DNA of 64,000 nt from Nothophaeocryptopus gaeumannii (Eukaryota > Ascomycota > Dothideomycetes > Mycosphaerellales > Mycosphaerellaceae): the NCBI GenBank assembly GCA_031771865.1, contig JASISA010000042.1:861501-925500 (forward strand), read 5' to 3'. The notes under the pieces were generated by a model. It saw nothing but the letters and a program-made list of their open reading frames with translations. It ran no database searches and was not told the origin of the DNA. Of the stretch, positions 41,127-52,363 are shown in pieces. The stretch's first letter is position 1. Every line of letters begins with the position of its first letter. The position numbers and the translations under genes are program-made.

Positions 41127-43739
41127 TTAGTTGAGTTGAAAGTTCCCCGTCAGAGGCGTATCCAGCACGCTCCTCCCAACATACACATCATACTGCCCAT
41201 TCGGCACAACCCACGTCTGGTTCCTCGTATCCCAATATGAGATGTCCTTCCTCCTCAATCCGAAGCTCACCTTCGCTTCCTGTCTCGGATCAATATTGAT
41301 CTTCTGAAAACCTCTCAAGACCCTCGTGTTCACGCTTCCAGACAGGACGTTGTCGGGGACTGGGATCTGGATGTAGAGTTGAGGAACTTCGGCGCCGGTG
41401 ACGGTGCCGTTGTTTTTGATCGTAGCGCTGATGGTTCCGACACTTTCGAAGAGAGATTGCAGACCTCCAACGATGATGTCCGTTCGATACTTGTTTTGGT
41501 TGGTCGTGCCATTCGTGTAGACGCCAGCTGTACTGAGCGCGTTCGCGGTCGCGGTGGCGTTCATGTTGACCTCGAGACCGGAATAATCGAAGGTCGTGTA
41601 CGAAAGGCCATAGCCAAACGCGAAGCGAGGAGTCACGTCTCGAGCGAGGAAGCTTCTGTAATCGATGTTGACTCCCTCGGTGAAGTCGCATTGCGGATCC
41701 CGAGACTTGTCGACGCAAGGACTCTGAAGGTCTTTATAGTCGGAACTCTTCTTCGCTACTGTATAGGGCAGGCGGCCTGATGGACTGGCTTCTCCATACA
41801 AAAGTTGCACAATTGAACGGCCAGCATCCTGTCCAGGCAAGTGGGCATAGACGACTGCCGTGACGTTGGAATTGTCAATCCACTCATCAACCAGTCGAAT
41901 GCCGGCGTTGTGGATGATAACGATCGTGTTGTTGCATTGCGAAGCCACGTTCTTGACCAGGTCGTCACTGCCTTCATCGGCAAGTCCAGGGCGGTCCCAT
42001 GCTTCGCTAGCATACTCGTTGATGAATACCATACAGGCATCGGAACCTGCTACAACTCTGGGATCGTTCGAAGAGAAGTCGTAGAAGATAGATGTGTCGT
42101 CGTCATAAGTCCTGCTCTGAAGAGCGTCGTAGGGCGAGGAAATGTAAGCTGGTGTATTGGAGCCAGAGCCACCGCCGACAATCAGCGTCCCGTCTGACGT
42201 CTGAGGTGCGTTGGTGAGTGGTTCATTCTTGCCAAGCATCACCTCTTGCGGTTGTTGCAGTCCAATGAACTCTCGGTTCTGTGCGAAATCGCCAGTGCCA
42301 GGGTTGTAATGGCTTTGGGCAAGCGCATCATACCCAAAGACAGATAGCATCCCCAAAGGCTTGAGCGGCAGCGTGTTGTTGATATTCTTGACCAAGACGT
42401 GGCCTTCGATGGCCTGTTGGAGGAGTGATCCCTTTGACCCCTTATCCTTCGCATCAACGTAGTCATGTGGCGCAAGCAAATCTTGTGGCATACCAATGCC
42501 GAGCTTCGGATAGCTTGGATCATCATGTCCGAGCTGATACCAAGTAGCTACGATACGAGTAGCCATGTCTTCCAGGCGGCTTTGATTGAAGTTCTCTGTG
42601 GCCTTTGCAAGCTTGCCGTCATCCCAATAGTCGCTTGTTGGCATTGCCATGTCCAAGCCAGCATTCGCAGATTCCAAGCTGCTGTGCTGAGCAACCCAAT
42701 CTGACACGACAAAGCCCTGGAAGTTCATCTCGCCTTTAAGAATCCCGTTGATGGTCTTGCTATTCTCGCATCCATAGGTTCCATTGATGCGATTGTAAGA
42801 ACACATGACGCTGCCGACGCCAGCATATATGGCGTCTTGGAAAGGCCAGGCGTAGAGTTCATGCATCGTTCGATCGTCCAAGTTCGCGCTCGTCGAAGGT
42901 ATGGTTCCATCGTCGTCCAAATTAGGACTGCGATTCGTCTCCTGCTCGTTCGCAACGAAGTGTTTCACGCACGCGATGACACTTTGCTGCAGCCCACGGA
43001 TCGATTGCGCTCCAAGCATACCTTCAAGATACGCATCAGCCGCAAAGCCCTCCCAAAATCGTCCACCTTCCGCAATTCTTCCAATGGGACCAACAACCGG
43101 TCCCAACGCGACATTGACGCCCTTCTTCTTGAACTCAGCACCCATGTACATGCCTCTCTCATACGCCAATGTCGCATTCCAAGAAGCTCCAATATGGACA
43201 CCCGAAGCATAAGCATTCACGCCATCAGTATCTCTCACACCATTGCCCGCATCATGCAGGCAAAGTCCAGGAAAGCCAGCCTTCTCCGCTGATCCAGAAA
43301 CGCCCACACATCCCGTGTTAGCAGTCCCATACCCAATGGTAATGTTGTTCATTTCCTCCTTCGTCATTTTCGAAACCATAGCACGGGCTTTTTCGTAAGC
43401 CTGCGACCAGTTGCCGGCTCCATAGCCATCTGGTGATGGATAGACAATCGCTACAACAACACATCAGCATCTTCCCGACCCACCAAACTTGTCTTTCCGT
43501 GCTTCGAGATACATACGACTAACATATTCCGCCCTTGCCTTCCCATGCCTCAAAGCCAAGAGGCCCAGCAACGGAAGCAACAACACAAGCATCGCCACGC
43601 CTCCGGCAATTAACTTGTGTTTGCGACACCAGATCCCGATTTTTGATTGCTTTCCCTTTTCCAATAAAGAGGTATGTTCGGTAGTAGCCGCGTTGGCTTC
43701 TTTCTCGTCGTAAGTCTGCGTGCGCCAGTTGCCGTCCAT
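41127..43739 (-). CDS. Membrane-anchored glycoside hydrolase family 3 beta-glucosidase
   Basis: Exons (minus) 43739-43517 and 43450-41127 give 848 residues. The N-terminus is cytosolic (acidic/basic, residues 1-40) and is followed by one membrane helix at ~43-63 (IAGGVAMLVLLLPLLGLLAL). This makes it a type II membrane protein, unlike the usual secreted GH3 enzymes. The GH3 barrel contains GFPGLCLHDAGNGVRDTDGVN, the KHFVANEQE segment and the nucleophile Asp325 in GFVVSDWVAQHSS. The second domain and a fibronectin-III-like C-terminal domain (PQLYIQIPVPDNVLSGS and onward) follow. It releases terminal beta-linked glucose from cellobiose or glucosides at the cell surface. The 66-bp intron joins CP|IVYPSPDGYG in frame. 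Confidence 0.9.
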
Positions 43740-44339
43740 CAGGAGTCACTCGCTTCAAGGGCGGAGGCGAGGATTCAAGTCGGCATGTGTTGAACGTCGA
43801 ATTGTGAAGTTGGGCCACAGCCTGTTGACATTTCAATATGCTCCAGCTTGTGCTATTTGCTGAAGAGCGGGTGATGAAGTTGCGTGTGTGTTTGTTGTGG
43901 GGAGAGTAGAAGGCTAGAAGTGACGTTGGGCTTGGGATATTGCGATTGCTTCTTGGGCGATTTTGAGTTTACCGGCACGTTGCTGTGGTGTTGCCCTTTC
44001 CTCCTTCCCCGTCTGTTCTGAAACAAGCTCCGGGGGCCCTTGCCGTTGCACGTGGGCCAGTCCTTGGCGCGTGGTTCTCGCGTTGCCTCTAATGACAACG
44101 GATCGTCTTTGTTCACCATGCTTGCTCGGTCGAGAAGACTTCTCTGCACTTCAGCTTGCACACCGCGATGCTCAAGAGACTACGCTTCATCGGAACGACA
44201 TTTAGAGCTTATTACAGCGGAATAATGGATCGGGGACCAAACCGTGATCCTTCACAGATCGAAAACGATATCGATCTTTCTTCGAACAATCCACATCAAG
44301 CTCAACAACTTTCAAGATATATAAGGCATTCTGGTACGG
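43740..44339. other. Spacer upstream of GH3
   Basis: 600 bp between the GH3 start and the Csc1-like gene's 3' end, both on the minus strand. A plus-strand TATATAAG lies at 44317-44324, but I see no gene there for it to serve. Confidence 0.45.
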
Positions 44340-46919
44340 TTAAATCACCTTCGGCTTCGAAAACACAGGCACATTCTCGAAATTATGATCCCAATGCAAC
44401 GACCCCTTCTCATCCACCTCAGCAGCCTCATCCGTCGTCGCGATACCTTGCCTCTCATTCTGTTCAATCTCCTGCTTTGAGATTCCGTGCTTGTCACTCG
44501 GGATCCAAAGCTTAGGTGTCTTCGATGTAAAGGCTGGTGCAACATACGCCTTCTTGATGTCCTCTTCGCTGAGCTGGATAGCATCTCCACTAGCATCGTG
44601 ATCGTGGCTCAGCCAGGCATGCGCTCGACCTCGGGCATCTGAGATGATCGAGTCGAAGAAGTCGGAAAGTTTTCGTGGCATGGGTTTCGGGAGCATATTG
44701 AGGCCCAGCCTTCGGCCATGGGATGCTGCGTGTAGAGCGGCCTGGTCATTGATGTCGGCGCCATCTTGTTGTGCAAGCAGAGGCGCCTGCTCTTGCCAGA
44801 CATCGACGCCAAGGTACAGCTCGAGTGGTCGTAGTATGCGATCGAGAAGAAAATTTGCCACAGCCGTGATCACGAGTAGCACAACCATGAGAGTCGTCTG
44901 TGCCGCAGCCTTGTGCGCGCCGAACAAGCCGATCAAGCAAAGCTCCGCAAGATACAGTCCAATCGGCATCTGCTGCAGTGCCCGCTTATAGGCCTCCCCC
45001 TTCGTGTCAATCTTAGTCTGTCTAATGTAGAGCAGGCTGTATCGGTATGACAGGTAGTAGAAGAAAGTGCCAACTGCTGCGAAGCCAAGGATGAGAGGCT
45101 GGATGCAGGCGTACGCAATGGCAATGATAAGGAAGTTATTGAACTTCGGGAACCACGACGCCCAAGGTGTACCACGCATCTGAGCAAAAGTGGTGAACTT
45201 CTCTCGGGGCGTCTTATCCCAGAAATACTCGTAGAAGAGGTACTCGAAGAGCTCGGAGTAATCCAGTAAGTTCGAGGCAGCGCTACTCGTACCTTGGAGG
45301 ATGAAGTAGGTCAGGTAGAAGTTGGAAGCCTTCGGTAGACTTGAAGCTAGGATTTCCGCAGCAGCTCGCGGCTCCTTGGCGATCTTTGTTGCCACAGCAG
45401 CGACTCCAGAAGAAAATGTCGTGACCAAAAAGACCTGTATGATCTGGAAAGCCATGAACCACGCTTGCGTCTTCAGCTCGGCTTGCGGCACTGTTGGCTC
45501 TCCAGAGAGCTTTGCAATGTGACGGAACAGCTTTGGCACGTAGGAGACTAACCAACTCGTGAGAAACGGTGGAACGAAACCAGTGAGAAGTCCCAAGATC
45601 GGATCCGGTAAGTCTTGAAGAAAGCTTAGGAACTTGACCCTATCAGAGAGCTCCTTAACGTTACTCAATGTGCCGATAAGCGAGACAGGTATCGAGAAGA
45701 AGATCGTGAAGAAGATCACGAAGATTAGCGCGAGTGAAGCTTTGGACAGCCGAACAGGCACGGGAAGTGTGACATTGTTCCAAAGCACCTCCTTTGGCTG
45801 AACGGCCAGAAAGCGATCCTCCAGTGGTAGCTTCTCCTGGAAGCTGATTTGCTGGAACGCACGATGTGCAGCCTCCTGGCTAGAGAAAGTAACGAAGACG
45901 GCCGATTGTCCTGGTATACTTCTGCTGGGTGCACTGCGGTGAGCATCGACCTTCTCCGAAAGATCAAGTAGATGTTTCCTGGCGGCCTCGATCTTGTCCA
46001 TCTTCTTTCCAATCACGGGCGGGCTCCTCTTCGTTGGTCGCGAAGCCTTGTTGATTAGAGCTTGACCTTCCTCCGCCGACGAACCATTGACACCGTTGGT
46101 CTGATGGGTACGGTTCCTCATACGCTTTGTGTGCCCAACGACATAATCAAACTCCGCGCTTTCTAGCCCAAACGCTGCTCCGTTGCGTTTCTCGATGAGC
46201 TCGGGCAGGTCTCCAAGATCCTTGACAGGCCAGCTATGTTCCGCATGCTCTCCAAAGCACTTCTTCCGATTTTCTGGAAGTAGCCCCTCTCGCGGCACAT
46301 TCAGGAATAGCACCGTCTTCGCAGAAAGTCTTGACGCATACGCGCCATTCAGATAGCACGCCTGCCGAAAGCCGATGAGGTTCAATCTCTCATAAGCAAT
46401 CACCACCAGAATCCCAAGAAACAGCACCCAAGCAACAACAGTATGCGCCCACAGATAGCTCTTCTTCTTGACATTCCCAAAGCCAAGTTTATCCAACTGG
46501 CTCTCGTCCCCCCCTCCAGTCGCATGAATCGGAAACAAAATCGGCCAAGTAAGACAAGCCCCAGCCAAACAAACCAGAACAATAAACCTCAAGAACCGCA
46601 AATACAAATAAGCATCTAGCGAATTATGCTGCAACACAAACCGATCCGTCAAGTTCCTAAAATCCTGAAACCAAGTTGCGCCCTCAGCGCTCGTCGCCGG
46701 CGTGCGATGCTCCTCTGGCACCGTCCCCAGAAACGTCCTGGGAGCGTAGACTCTACGGAACTTATTGCGGATAGCCAGGAAAATGGAGACGTAGATGACG
46801 GCGATGATGAATGTCGGGATGAAAGCTCCGAGGATGGCGGCGCCGGATGTCGAGCCAGAGGAGCGGTGGCCTCCATAACCGCCATCCGCTATTTTGACGA
46901 CGTCCTGTAGGGAGGTCAT
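44340..46919 (-). CDS. Csc1/TMEM63-type (OSCA, DUF221) calcium-permeable channel
   Basis: A single-exon protein of 859 residues. The family forms mechanically or osmotically gated cation channels. The N-terminus has three membrane helices (first at ~27-50, from AILGAFIPTFIIAVIYVSI). A large cytosolic PHM7-type loop follows (~185-385), containing the QSAVFVTFSSQEAAHRAFQ element. Then comes the seven-helix RSN1/7TM core (from SLALIFVIFFTIFFSIPVSLIG through EYFWDKTPREKFTTF and beyond), and a cytosolic C-terminal tail with the PHM7_ext-like pattern (TPKLWIPSDKHGIS). Length is typical of fungal members. In fungi these sit in the plasma, vacuolar or ER membrane; location cannot be fixed here. A 12-bp direct repeat with a CRE-like core lies about 290 bp upstream. 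Confidence 0.92.
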   Translation of the reverse strand: MTSLQDVVKIADGGYGGHRSSGSTSGAAILGAFIPTFIIAVIYVSIFLAIRNKFRRVYAPRTFLGTVPEEHRTPATSAEGATWFQDFRNLTDRFVLQHNSLDAYLYLRFLRFIVLVCLAGACLTWPILFPIHATGGGDESQLDKLGFGNVKKKSYLWAHTVVAWVLFLGILVVIAYERLNLIGFRQACYLNGAYASRLSAKTVLFLNVPREGLLPENRKKCFGEHAEHSWPVKDLGDLPELIEKRNGAAFGLESAEFDYVVGHTKRMRNRTHQTNGVNGSSAEEGQALINKASRPTKRSPPVIGKKMDKIEAARKHLLDLSEKVDAHRSAPSRSIPGQSAVFVTFSSQEAAHRAFQQISFQEKLPLEDRFLAVQPKEVLWNNVTLPVPVRLSKASLALIFVIFFTIFFSIPVSLIGTLSNVKELSDRVKFLSFLQDLPDPILGLLTGFVPPFLTSWLVSYVPKLFRHIAKLSGEPTVPQAELKTQAWFMAFQIIQVFLVTTFSSGVAAVATKIAKEPRAAAEILASSLPKASNFYLTYFILQGTSSAASNLLDYSELFEYLFYEYFWDKTPREKFTTFAQMRGTPWASWFPKFNNFLIIAIAYACIQPLILGFAAVGTFFYYLSYRYSLLYIRQTKIDTKGEAYKRALQQMPIGLYLAELCLIGLFGAHKAAAQTTLMVVLLVITAVANFLLDRILRPLELYLGVDVWQEQAPLLAQQDGADINDQAALHAASHGRRLGLNMLPKPMPRKLSDFFDSIISDARGRAHAWLSHDHDASGDAIQLSEEDIKKAYVAPAFTSKTPKLWIPSDKHGISKQEIEQNERQGIATTDEAAEVDEKGSLHWDHNFENVPVFSKPKVI

Positions 46920-47471
46920 GGTGTCTTGTTCCCGAAGTTTGGGCAGTGGTTCGTTATCCCCAGAGAAGGCTAACGCAGCCCCCGGTCAGGATCCTGGTGT
47001 CTCCAGCCGTTCGATGTTCGGTGGCGAGTCGTGAGTCGGTATAGAGAGGGTCCAAGATGGCTTTGATGAACGAGATCACATAGTCGAAAGGGGAGGAGAC
47101 GGAACCATCGGCCCAGAATTTGTTTCAGATGGGAATCAAGAAAGCGTTTGGTCTGTAGCGAGGTTGCCTGCTCGCTTGTCGGGTTCATGTCCGCGCCAGG
47201 CTTGGCGTGATGACGTCGGCGTGATGACGGCGCATCTATCCGCGTTTGCGCGATGGCCGGAGACGCAGAGCAAATACACCAATGTTTGAGAGAGCAGTCC
47301 AAGACGCAGTAAGAGCCATGGTTGTATTAATTACAGAGCAAGCAGTACCACATAACACAAACTTTTAAAAGCAAGCAGCAGGTCTATCCGTCAGAGAACT
47401 ACAGTCTCTCAATTAAAGCAACCAGTGTTGAAGCAATGATTCCTCCCAATCGTAGTCGTGGGACAACCCAT
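46920..47471. other. Spacer: promoter of the Csc1-like gene and 3' region of ODC
   Basis: 552 bp; no supported gene. It contains the duplicated GGCGTGATGACG element (see 47204-47229). Confidence 0.5.
47204..47229. repeat. 12-bp direct repeat with CRE-like core upstream of the Csc1-like gene
   Basis: GGCGTGATGACG occurs at 47204-47215 and 47218-47229, two bases apart. The first copy runs into TC, creating a GACGTC palindrome (TGACGTC, a bZIP/ATF-type core). It lies 285-310 bp upstream of the Csc1-like start codon. A possible stress-responsive element. Confidence 0.6.
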
Positions 47472-48887
47472 CTACTCCATGTCCATCATCACAGCAGCGT
47501 CCGGCTCGCTGCAGACATAGATCGTCTCGTGCTTGTCCGTGAAGCCATTGAAACGAGTCGCAGAGCACTTGGTGTAAGCGCCCATCTCCTCGAAGTACAG
47601 CCAATCACCAACATCGACCAAATGAGCGGAAGACCACTTCTCCGAGATGCAGTCAATGCCGTCGCAGGTAGGTCCCCAAACAGAGTAGGTAATCGACTTC
47701 TTGCCATGTCCTGAACCGAAGTTGTCGTCCTCAGCAGAGTTATAGCCAGAGTCGATCAGAGAGTCGCGGCTTGCAGAGTAGTTGTACCCGTCCAGACGAC
47801 GCGCGGTACGCAAGACCTGTGGCACCGGGTGCTGGTGGTCGAAGATGATGCTGGAGAAGTTGCCATACACGCCGTCATTCATGTACAGCATGTACTTGGT
47901 GTCACCGCCCAGATGCTTATCCTCGACAGTACGGCGCGCAATCACATTGCAGGCCAGAGTAAAGGCAGTGCTGGTGTAGTAGCGACCAGGCTCAGCAATG
48001 ATGCGAACATGAGGCGGGAACAGATCGTCCACGGCCGCGGCGAGCACTGGAGCCATCTCGTCGAACGTCTCCGGAACGAAGCCTCCGCCGCAGTCGAGAG
48101 TATGGAGCTCATAGCCAAGAGATGCAGCTTGATCGAACACAGTGCGGGCGTCGCGGACGGCTTGGCAAAATGCGGCAGGATCGGAAGCGCCGGAGCCAAC
48201 GTGGAAAGCAAGACCAACTACATTTAGATCCAGCTTCTTTGATAGCTCCAGCAACTCGAATGTGTTCTCCATAGCAGCACCAAACTTCTGGCTCAGCCGG
48301 CACAGACTAGCGGAGTCATCGGTGGAGATACGCAACAACAGCTCGGCCGATGGGCACAGATCCTTGATCTTGTAAAGCTCGTCGGTATTGTCAAAAGTCA
48401 TCTGCTTGACTCCCGTTTTGGCCGTGTACTTCAGATAGCTCTTGGTCTTGCATGGTTGAGCGTAGATGATGCGAGATGGCGAGACGCCAATACCCAACAC
48501 TTGCTCAATTTCGGCCTTGCTTGCGCAGTCGAACCCTGCTCCGACCTTGGCCAGGAGACGCAGAACGGAAGGGTCCGGGTTGCACTTCACAGCATAGTGT
48601 GGTGTGACGCGTGGGAGCTGCTGCTTCCAGCGCAGATGCTGGCGGTAGACCTCCCCTAGGTCTGCTACGAAGAATGCATCTTCTGCGCCAGGCTCGCAGT
48701 CGTTTGGGTCGATATCCTCAATGTGCTTCTGCAGAGCAGCGCCAATCATCTCTTTCGCAACTTTTGCACCATCGTGAATATCAGCTCCGCTCTCGTAGTC
48801 GGAGAAAGAGTCAGTATACTCGGCCGTCTTTTTCAAAGACAAATTGGTATAGTCTTGGGCAAAGATGTCGATCGCGCTAGGTGCCAT
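47472..48887 (-). CDS. SPE1: Ornithine decarboxylase (polyamine synthesis)
   Basis: A single-exon protein of 471 residues. The PLP enzyme decarboxylates ornithine to putrescine, the committed step of polyamine synthesis. Lys101 in PHYAVKCNPDP is the cofactor lysine. A GGGFVPETF phosphate-binding loop and EPGRYYTSTAFTLACNV follow. Cys408 in WGPTCDGIDC is the active-site cysteine contributed across the dimer. The first ~50 residues are an Asp/Ser/Tyr-rich extension typical of fungal enzymes. Eukaryotic ODC is regulated by polyamine-induced antizyme and fast turnover. The start is the first ATG and lies near a 1.65-kb upstream spacer without a supported gene. Confidence 0.95.
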   Translation of the reverse strand: MAPSAIDIFAQDYTNLSLKKTAEYTDSFSDYESGADIHDGAKVAKEMIGAALQKHIEDIDPNDCEPGAEDAFFVADLGEVYRQHLRWKQQLPRVTPHYAVKCNPDPSVLRLLAKVGAGFDCASKAEIEQVLGIGVSPSRIIYAQPCKTKSYLKYTAKTGVKQMTFDNTDELYKIKDLCPSAELLLRISTDDSASLCRLSQKFGAAMENTFELLELSKKLDLNVVGLAFHVGSGASDPAAFCQAVRDARTVFDQAASLGYELHTLDCGGGFVPETFDEMAPVLAAAVDDLFPPHVRIIAEPGRYYTSTAFTLACNVIARRTVEDKHLGGDTKYMLYMNDGVYGNFSSIIFDHQHPVPQVLRTARRLDGYNYSASRDSLIDSGYNSAEDDNFGSGHGKKSITYSVWGPTCDGIDCISEKWSSAHLVDVGDWLYFEEMGAYTKCSATRFNGFTDKHETIYVCSEPDAAVMMDME

Positions 48888-50534
48888 ACCCCTCGTACAG
48901 GTTTGGGCTAAATTGAATGGGTTCTGGGGTCTGCGAAAGGCTCGTTAAGGAGGCTTGAAAGGCGCGAAGCCTAGTCGATGGGTTGGGTGGCGAGGCCCGA
49001 ACTCTCCCCCGATCAGGGCGAGAGCTGCAGAGTGATCGCTATGCGGCAGCTGAGAGTTGGAGACTGCTGGAGGTGGTTGTTGGAACAACTCAAAAAGCAA
49101 ATCTGGGAGCTCGTTTGGCGAGCACACGGGGGGCAGATGGTGGTGGAGGAGAAGGAGGAGGCTTGGAGTTGAGGATGTCGCGGTGTGCTCGCGTAGATGC
49201 AACTTGGGAGATGACTCGAGCGTACGCCGGCGGGGCCGTTTTCGACGCGATGCCTTTGATGAGACCAAAGGCAAGTCTCAGTAGGGTTGGATAATCAGAT
49301 TGGGCCTGCAGCAGTGAATGTTAGACAGTGCTCTGGGTGTCGAGTGTTGTTGTCGGTGTGAAGTGAGGAAGTTAAGGAGTTGAGACTCGGGCGCAGAATT
49401 TCTCAAGAAGAGGTCGCTCCCGCCGGCGCCCCGCGGTGAACAATGAAACGTTTTCACTTACTGTAGAATGGCGTGGTTGTGAATAGACACTTCTCAGGTG
49501 ATAATGACCACGTTCAAATAGGTTGTCGAGAGTGCAGGTCGTTTAGAGTCGCAAAGTGATGAAGAGGGGAGAGGCGCAGATGCGTGATTTTTTGTGTGCA
49601 TGTGCGCTTGCTGCGAAGGCTACGCACGGACGGCTCAGGAGGCTCTGGGCCGCGCCCCAACGTCATTTGCTGGACAAGTCGCTTGTTCCTTGCAGCTGTC
49701 CATGTCGTTCACCGGCAACTGGAAGGGTGGCGATGCCCAAAATAACACTGTGAAACGTCTGGATGATGACTGTTTCTCAGGAGACGAGACTTCGTTCTCA
49801 GCCATCTCAACGAGTCACCGTCTTCAAGCCGTCACCATCGCTTCTCACTACCTCCACGAACAGCCCCAACACGACACGCCGATGACAGGCCCTCTCAGCA
49901 ACATGCACTTCATCAGATGATCATCAGCGCATCTGAGCGATTTCGAGAAGACTCAATTGACGCACTGACAGGACGGCCTTTGCTACTGCTGAGATACTTC
50001 CGACCTCAGGTTTCAACCAACCTCATGTGAAGAAAGATCGACTCTCGGATTTGGAAAAAGCCCGCGTGATTTACTGCCATCTCTGGAAGGACCAATGACA
50101 GAAACACCTCACGATCAGTCGTTGCGACATTTCAGGACCATCGAAAGTTCCGCTACTGTGTGGGGAGAGTTCACGACGGTCTTGAGTGTGCAGCAGATCA
50201 ATTGTTCATCGCGAGGGGTTTGACCAAATGCCGGCTTTGGTCGCGTTTGGAGCTTCGTATGGACTGCTCTGCGGAAAATTAGACACGCCGGGCACGAATG
50301 GATCCATCTTTCCTTTTGGCTCAGACGCAGACCCAACATTGGGTAAGTCAAGGAGGTCATATTTCGCGCAGTCACACTGTCCTTCGGATGAACAGACCGG
50401 ACAATTTGTGCTCACAAGTATTATGTATTCATTTTGATGCATTTTCTTTTACCATTACATCCCATTCCCAATACTTTTCCTGGATTTCATCCAACGAGCG
50501 TCATAAACATTAAACATTCATATCGCATCCACCT
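48888..50534. other. Long spacer upstream of ODC and downstream of GH17
   Basis: 1.65 kb between the ODC start and the GH17 stop. Frames up to 109 codons exist but lack ATG starts or domain content. The segment next to ODC (49000-49160) is strongly purine-rich on the plus strand, so pyrimidine-rich in the ODC transcript sense, as in long fungal leaders. Confidence 0.45.
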
Positions 50535-52363
50535 CTAGCAGACAATGATGTAAGCACCAATCGGGCTTGGGTTGTAATCTTGAAAATACTCAAGCTCTAG
50601 ACCATCGATGCCAGAGATCTCATAGCCAATACGCTGGCCGGCCTTGCAGCTCTCGCTGAAGACAACGTAGCCATTTCCAGGGCTCACAGAGCCAACGGTT
50701 CCGGAGATTCCAGCAGCCGCAGGCTTGTTCTCGTAGGTGGTCTGCTCAGTCGCTGCGCTCTTCAGTTCCGAGACGTTTAGGCCGCCCTTGCCGTTGAAAG
50801 TGAACGCGGAGGTCTGGAGATCCGTTTGCTGTGGGAAGAGGAAGACGAGCGAGCAGGTCCTGCCAGAGGAGGATGGAGGGATATCGAAGTTGAAAATGCT
50901 GCTGACGGTTGAGGAGATTGTGGCATTGTACCGTGTTCCGTAGACCTTCTTTGGGTTTGCCGAGTCGACTGGGACCAGCAGGTGGGGGTATTCGTATTGG
51001 CCGTTCAGGTTTGCTGGACATGACTTGCCGCCCGATGGAGCGGTAGATGGGGTCGATGGCGCAGAAGCCACGGGCGAAGATGCAGCGGGTGAATATGCTG
51101 CTGGTGCGGAGATCTTAGATGAAGGGGCAGCGTACGAAGGAGCCGCGCTCTTGACTGATGAAATGAGCGAGCACGGCTTAGTTGGCTGCGCTACCTGTGT
51201 TGTTGGTAAGATGTCAGTCACAGAAGCGGTGGTGCCCGGTGCTGTGGACCCAGATGTCTTGGCTTGTGCACTGGAAGAAGCCACGGAGGATCCGACAGAC
51301 CTGGAGGAAGAAGCTGCTGGAGCGCGTCTGGCGGCACAAGAGAGATCAAAGAGCTCGGCACCAAGGTTTGGACCGACGATGCTGAACGAGATGTCCCCAG
51401 GGTTTGACTGCAGACGTCAGCGATATAAGAACCATGCAAGACTTGCTAAGACGTACCTTAGTGTCATCGAGAGTGAACCAGTAGGTGTTGACATTGCCTA
51501 GAAGTCGGCATGCAACAGACTTCCAGTAGCGCTGAGCGTTTGCAATAGAAGCGATCGCCTGACCGGAAGCAGGTCCCTGAACTGGCCATCCAGTCTCGGT
51601 CACCCAGACTGGCTTGCCTTGGGAAGCACCTACGGTAGCGTTGTATGATTCAAAGAACAACGACTCGGCGTTGTCGATGCTGTTCTGGTTGACGGTCTGA
51701 TAGTAAGCGTAGCTGTCCATACCAAGCCAGTCCACAGCAGAAGTCACTGCGGAGTTCGAGCCGTTGACCTGTAGAAGTCAGCATGCATTTCTCGGAAAGC
51801 TGCTCGCCTTTGCATCTTACCCAGGCTGTCCAGGTGTCGACGTGTCCAATGCTCTTGCCCGATGCAGCAGTTCCCTTGATAGCGTCGCGAGTTTGTCGAA
51901 TGTACTTGACAAGCTCGTCTGGAGAAGAGCCAACACCGGCCTTGTTGGCAATCCCGGTCGGGGTCACACGGTAGAGATCCTCGGAGCCAACAGAAATACC
52001 GTCGATGAGATCCGTGAACTTAGTGCCGAACTGGCTGATGGCATTTTTCAAAGCAGTGATCTCATTGTCGAAAGCGGCCTGTCCAGCACTGGCCCACAAG
52101 CCCAGAAGTAGACGAGTGTTCGTAGCGATAGCAGCTGGGATGGCGCCACTAACGGTATTGGCGGTGTTGCCCTGGATCATGGTGAAAAGTCTTCCATGCG
52201 TGAAGCCAGATGTTCCCTTGAGGTTCTTTGCCCTCTTGAACTCATTCTCGAAATCCTGCTGAGTTCTCGGCTGTCCATTGGGTGCAATGTCACCATAGTT
52301 GAAGCCGCGAATGCTCTGAGCAGCCGCGGCGCTGACGAGAGCCACCAAGGTGAAGAAATGCAT
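50535..52363 (-). CDS. Secreted GH17 beta-1,3-glucanase with C-terminal But2-like domain
   Basis: Exons (minus) 52363-51821, 51768-51457 and 51407-50535 give 575 residues. A signal peptide covers residues 1-~16. The GH17 barrel (~20-310) has acid/base candidate Glu128 in SVGSEDLYR and nucleophile candidate Glu239 in WVTETGWPVQG. A Ser/Ala/Pro/Thr-rich linker (~310-410) leads to a C-terminal domain (~415-575). This domain starts CPANLNGQYEYPHLLVPVDS and contains IFNFDIPPSS, TCSLVFLFPQQ and YFQDYNPSPIGAYI, the pattern of the fungal But2-type domain (PF09792). The enzyme probably remodels or degrades beta-1,3-glucan in the cell wall. ATG 52363 is chosen because it precedes the signal peptide. 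Confidence 0.88.

Noticed and set aside
35547..43739. Secondary-metabolite gene cluster
   Set aside because: No polyketide synthase, NRPS, terpene cyclase or prenyltransferase is present; the genes are accessory types that also occur singly.
48945..49274. 109-codon frame just upstream of ODC, considered as an upstream ORF
   Set aside because: It has no ATG (begins with TTG and contains no internal methionine), so it cannot act as a normal upstream ORF.
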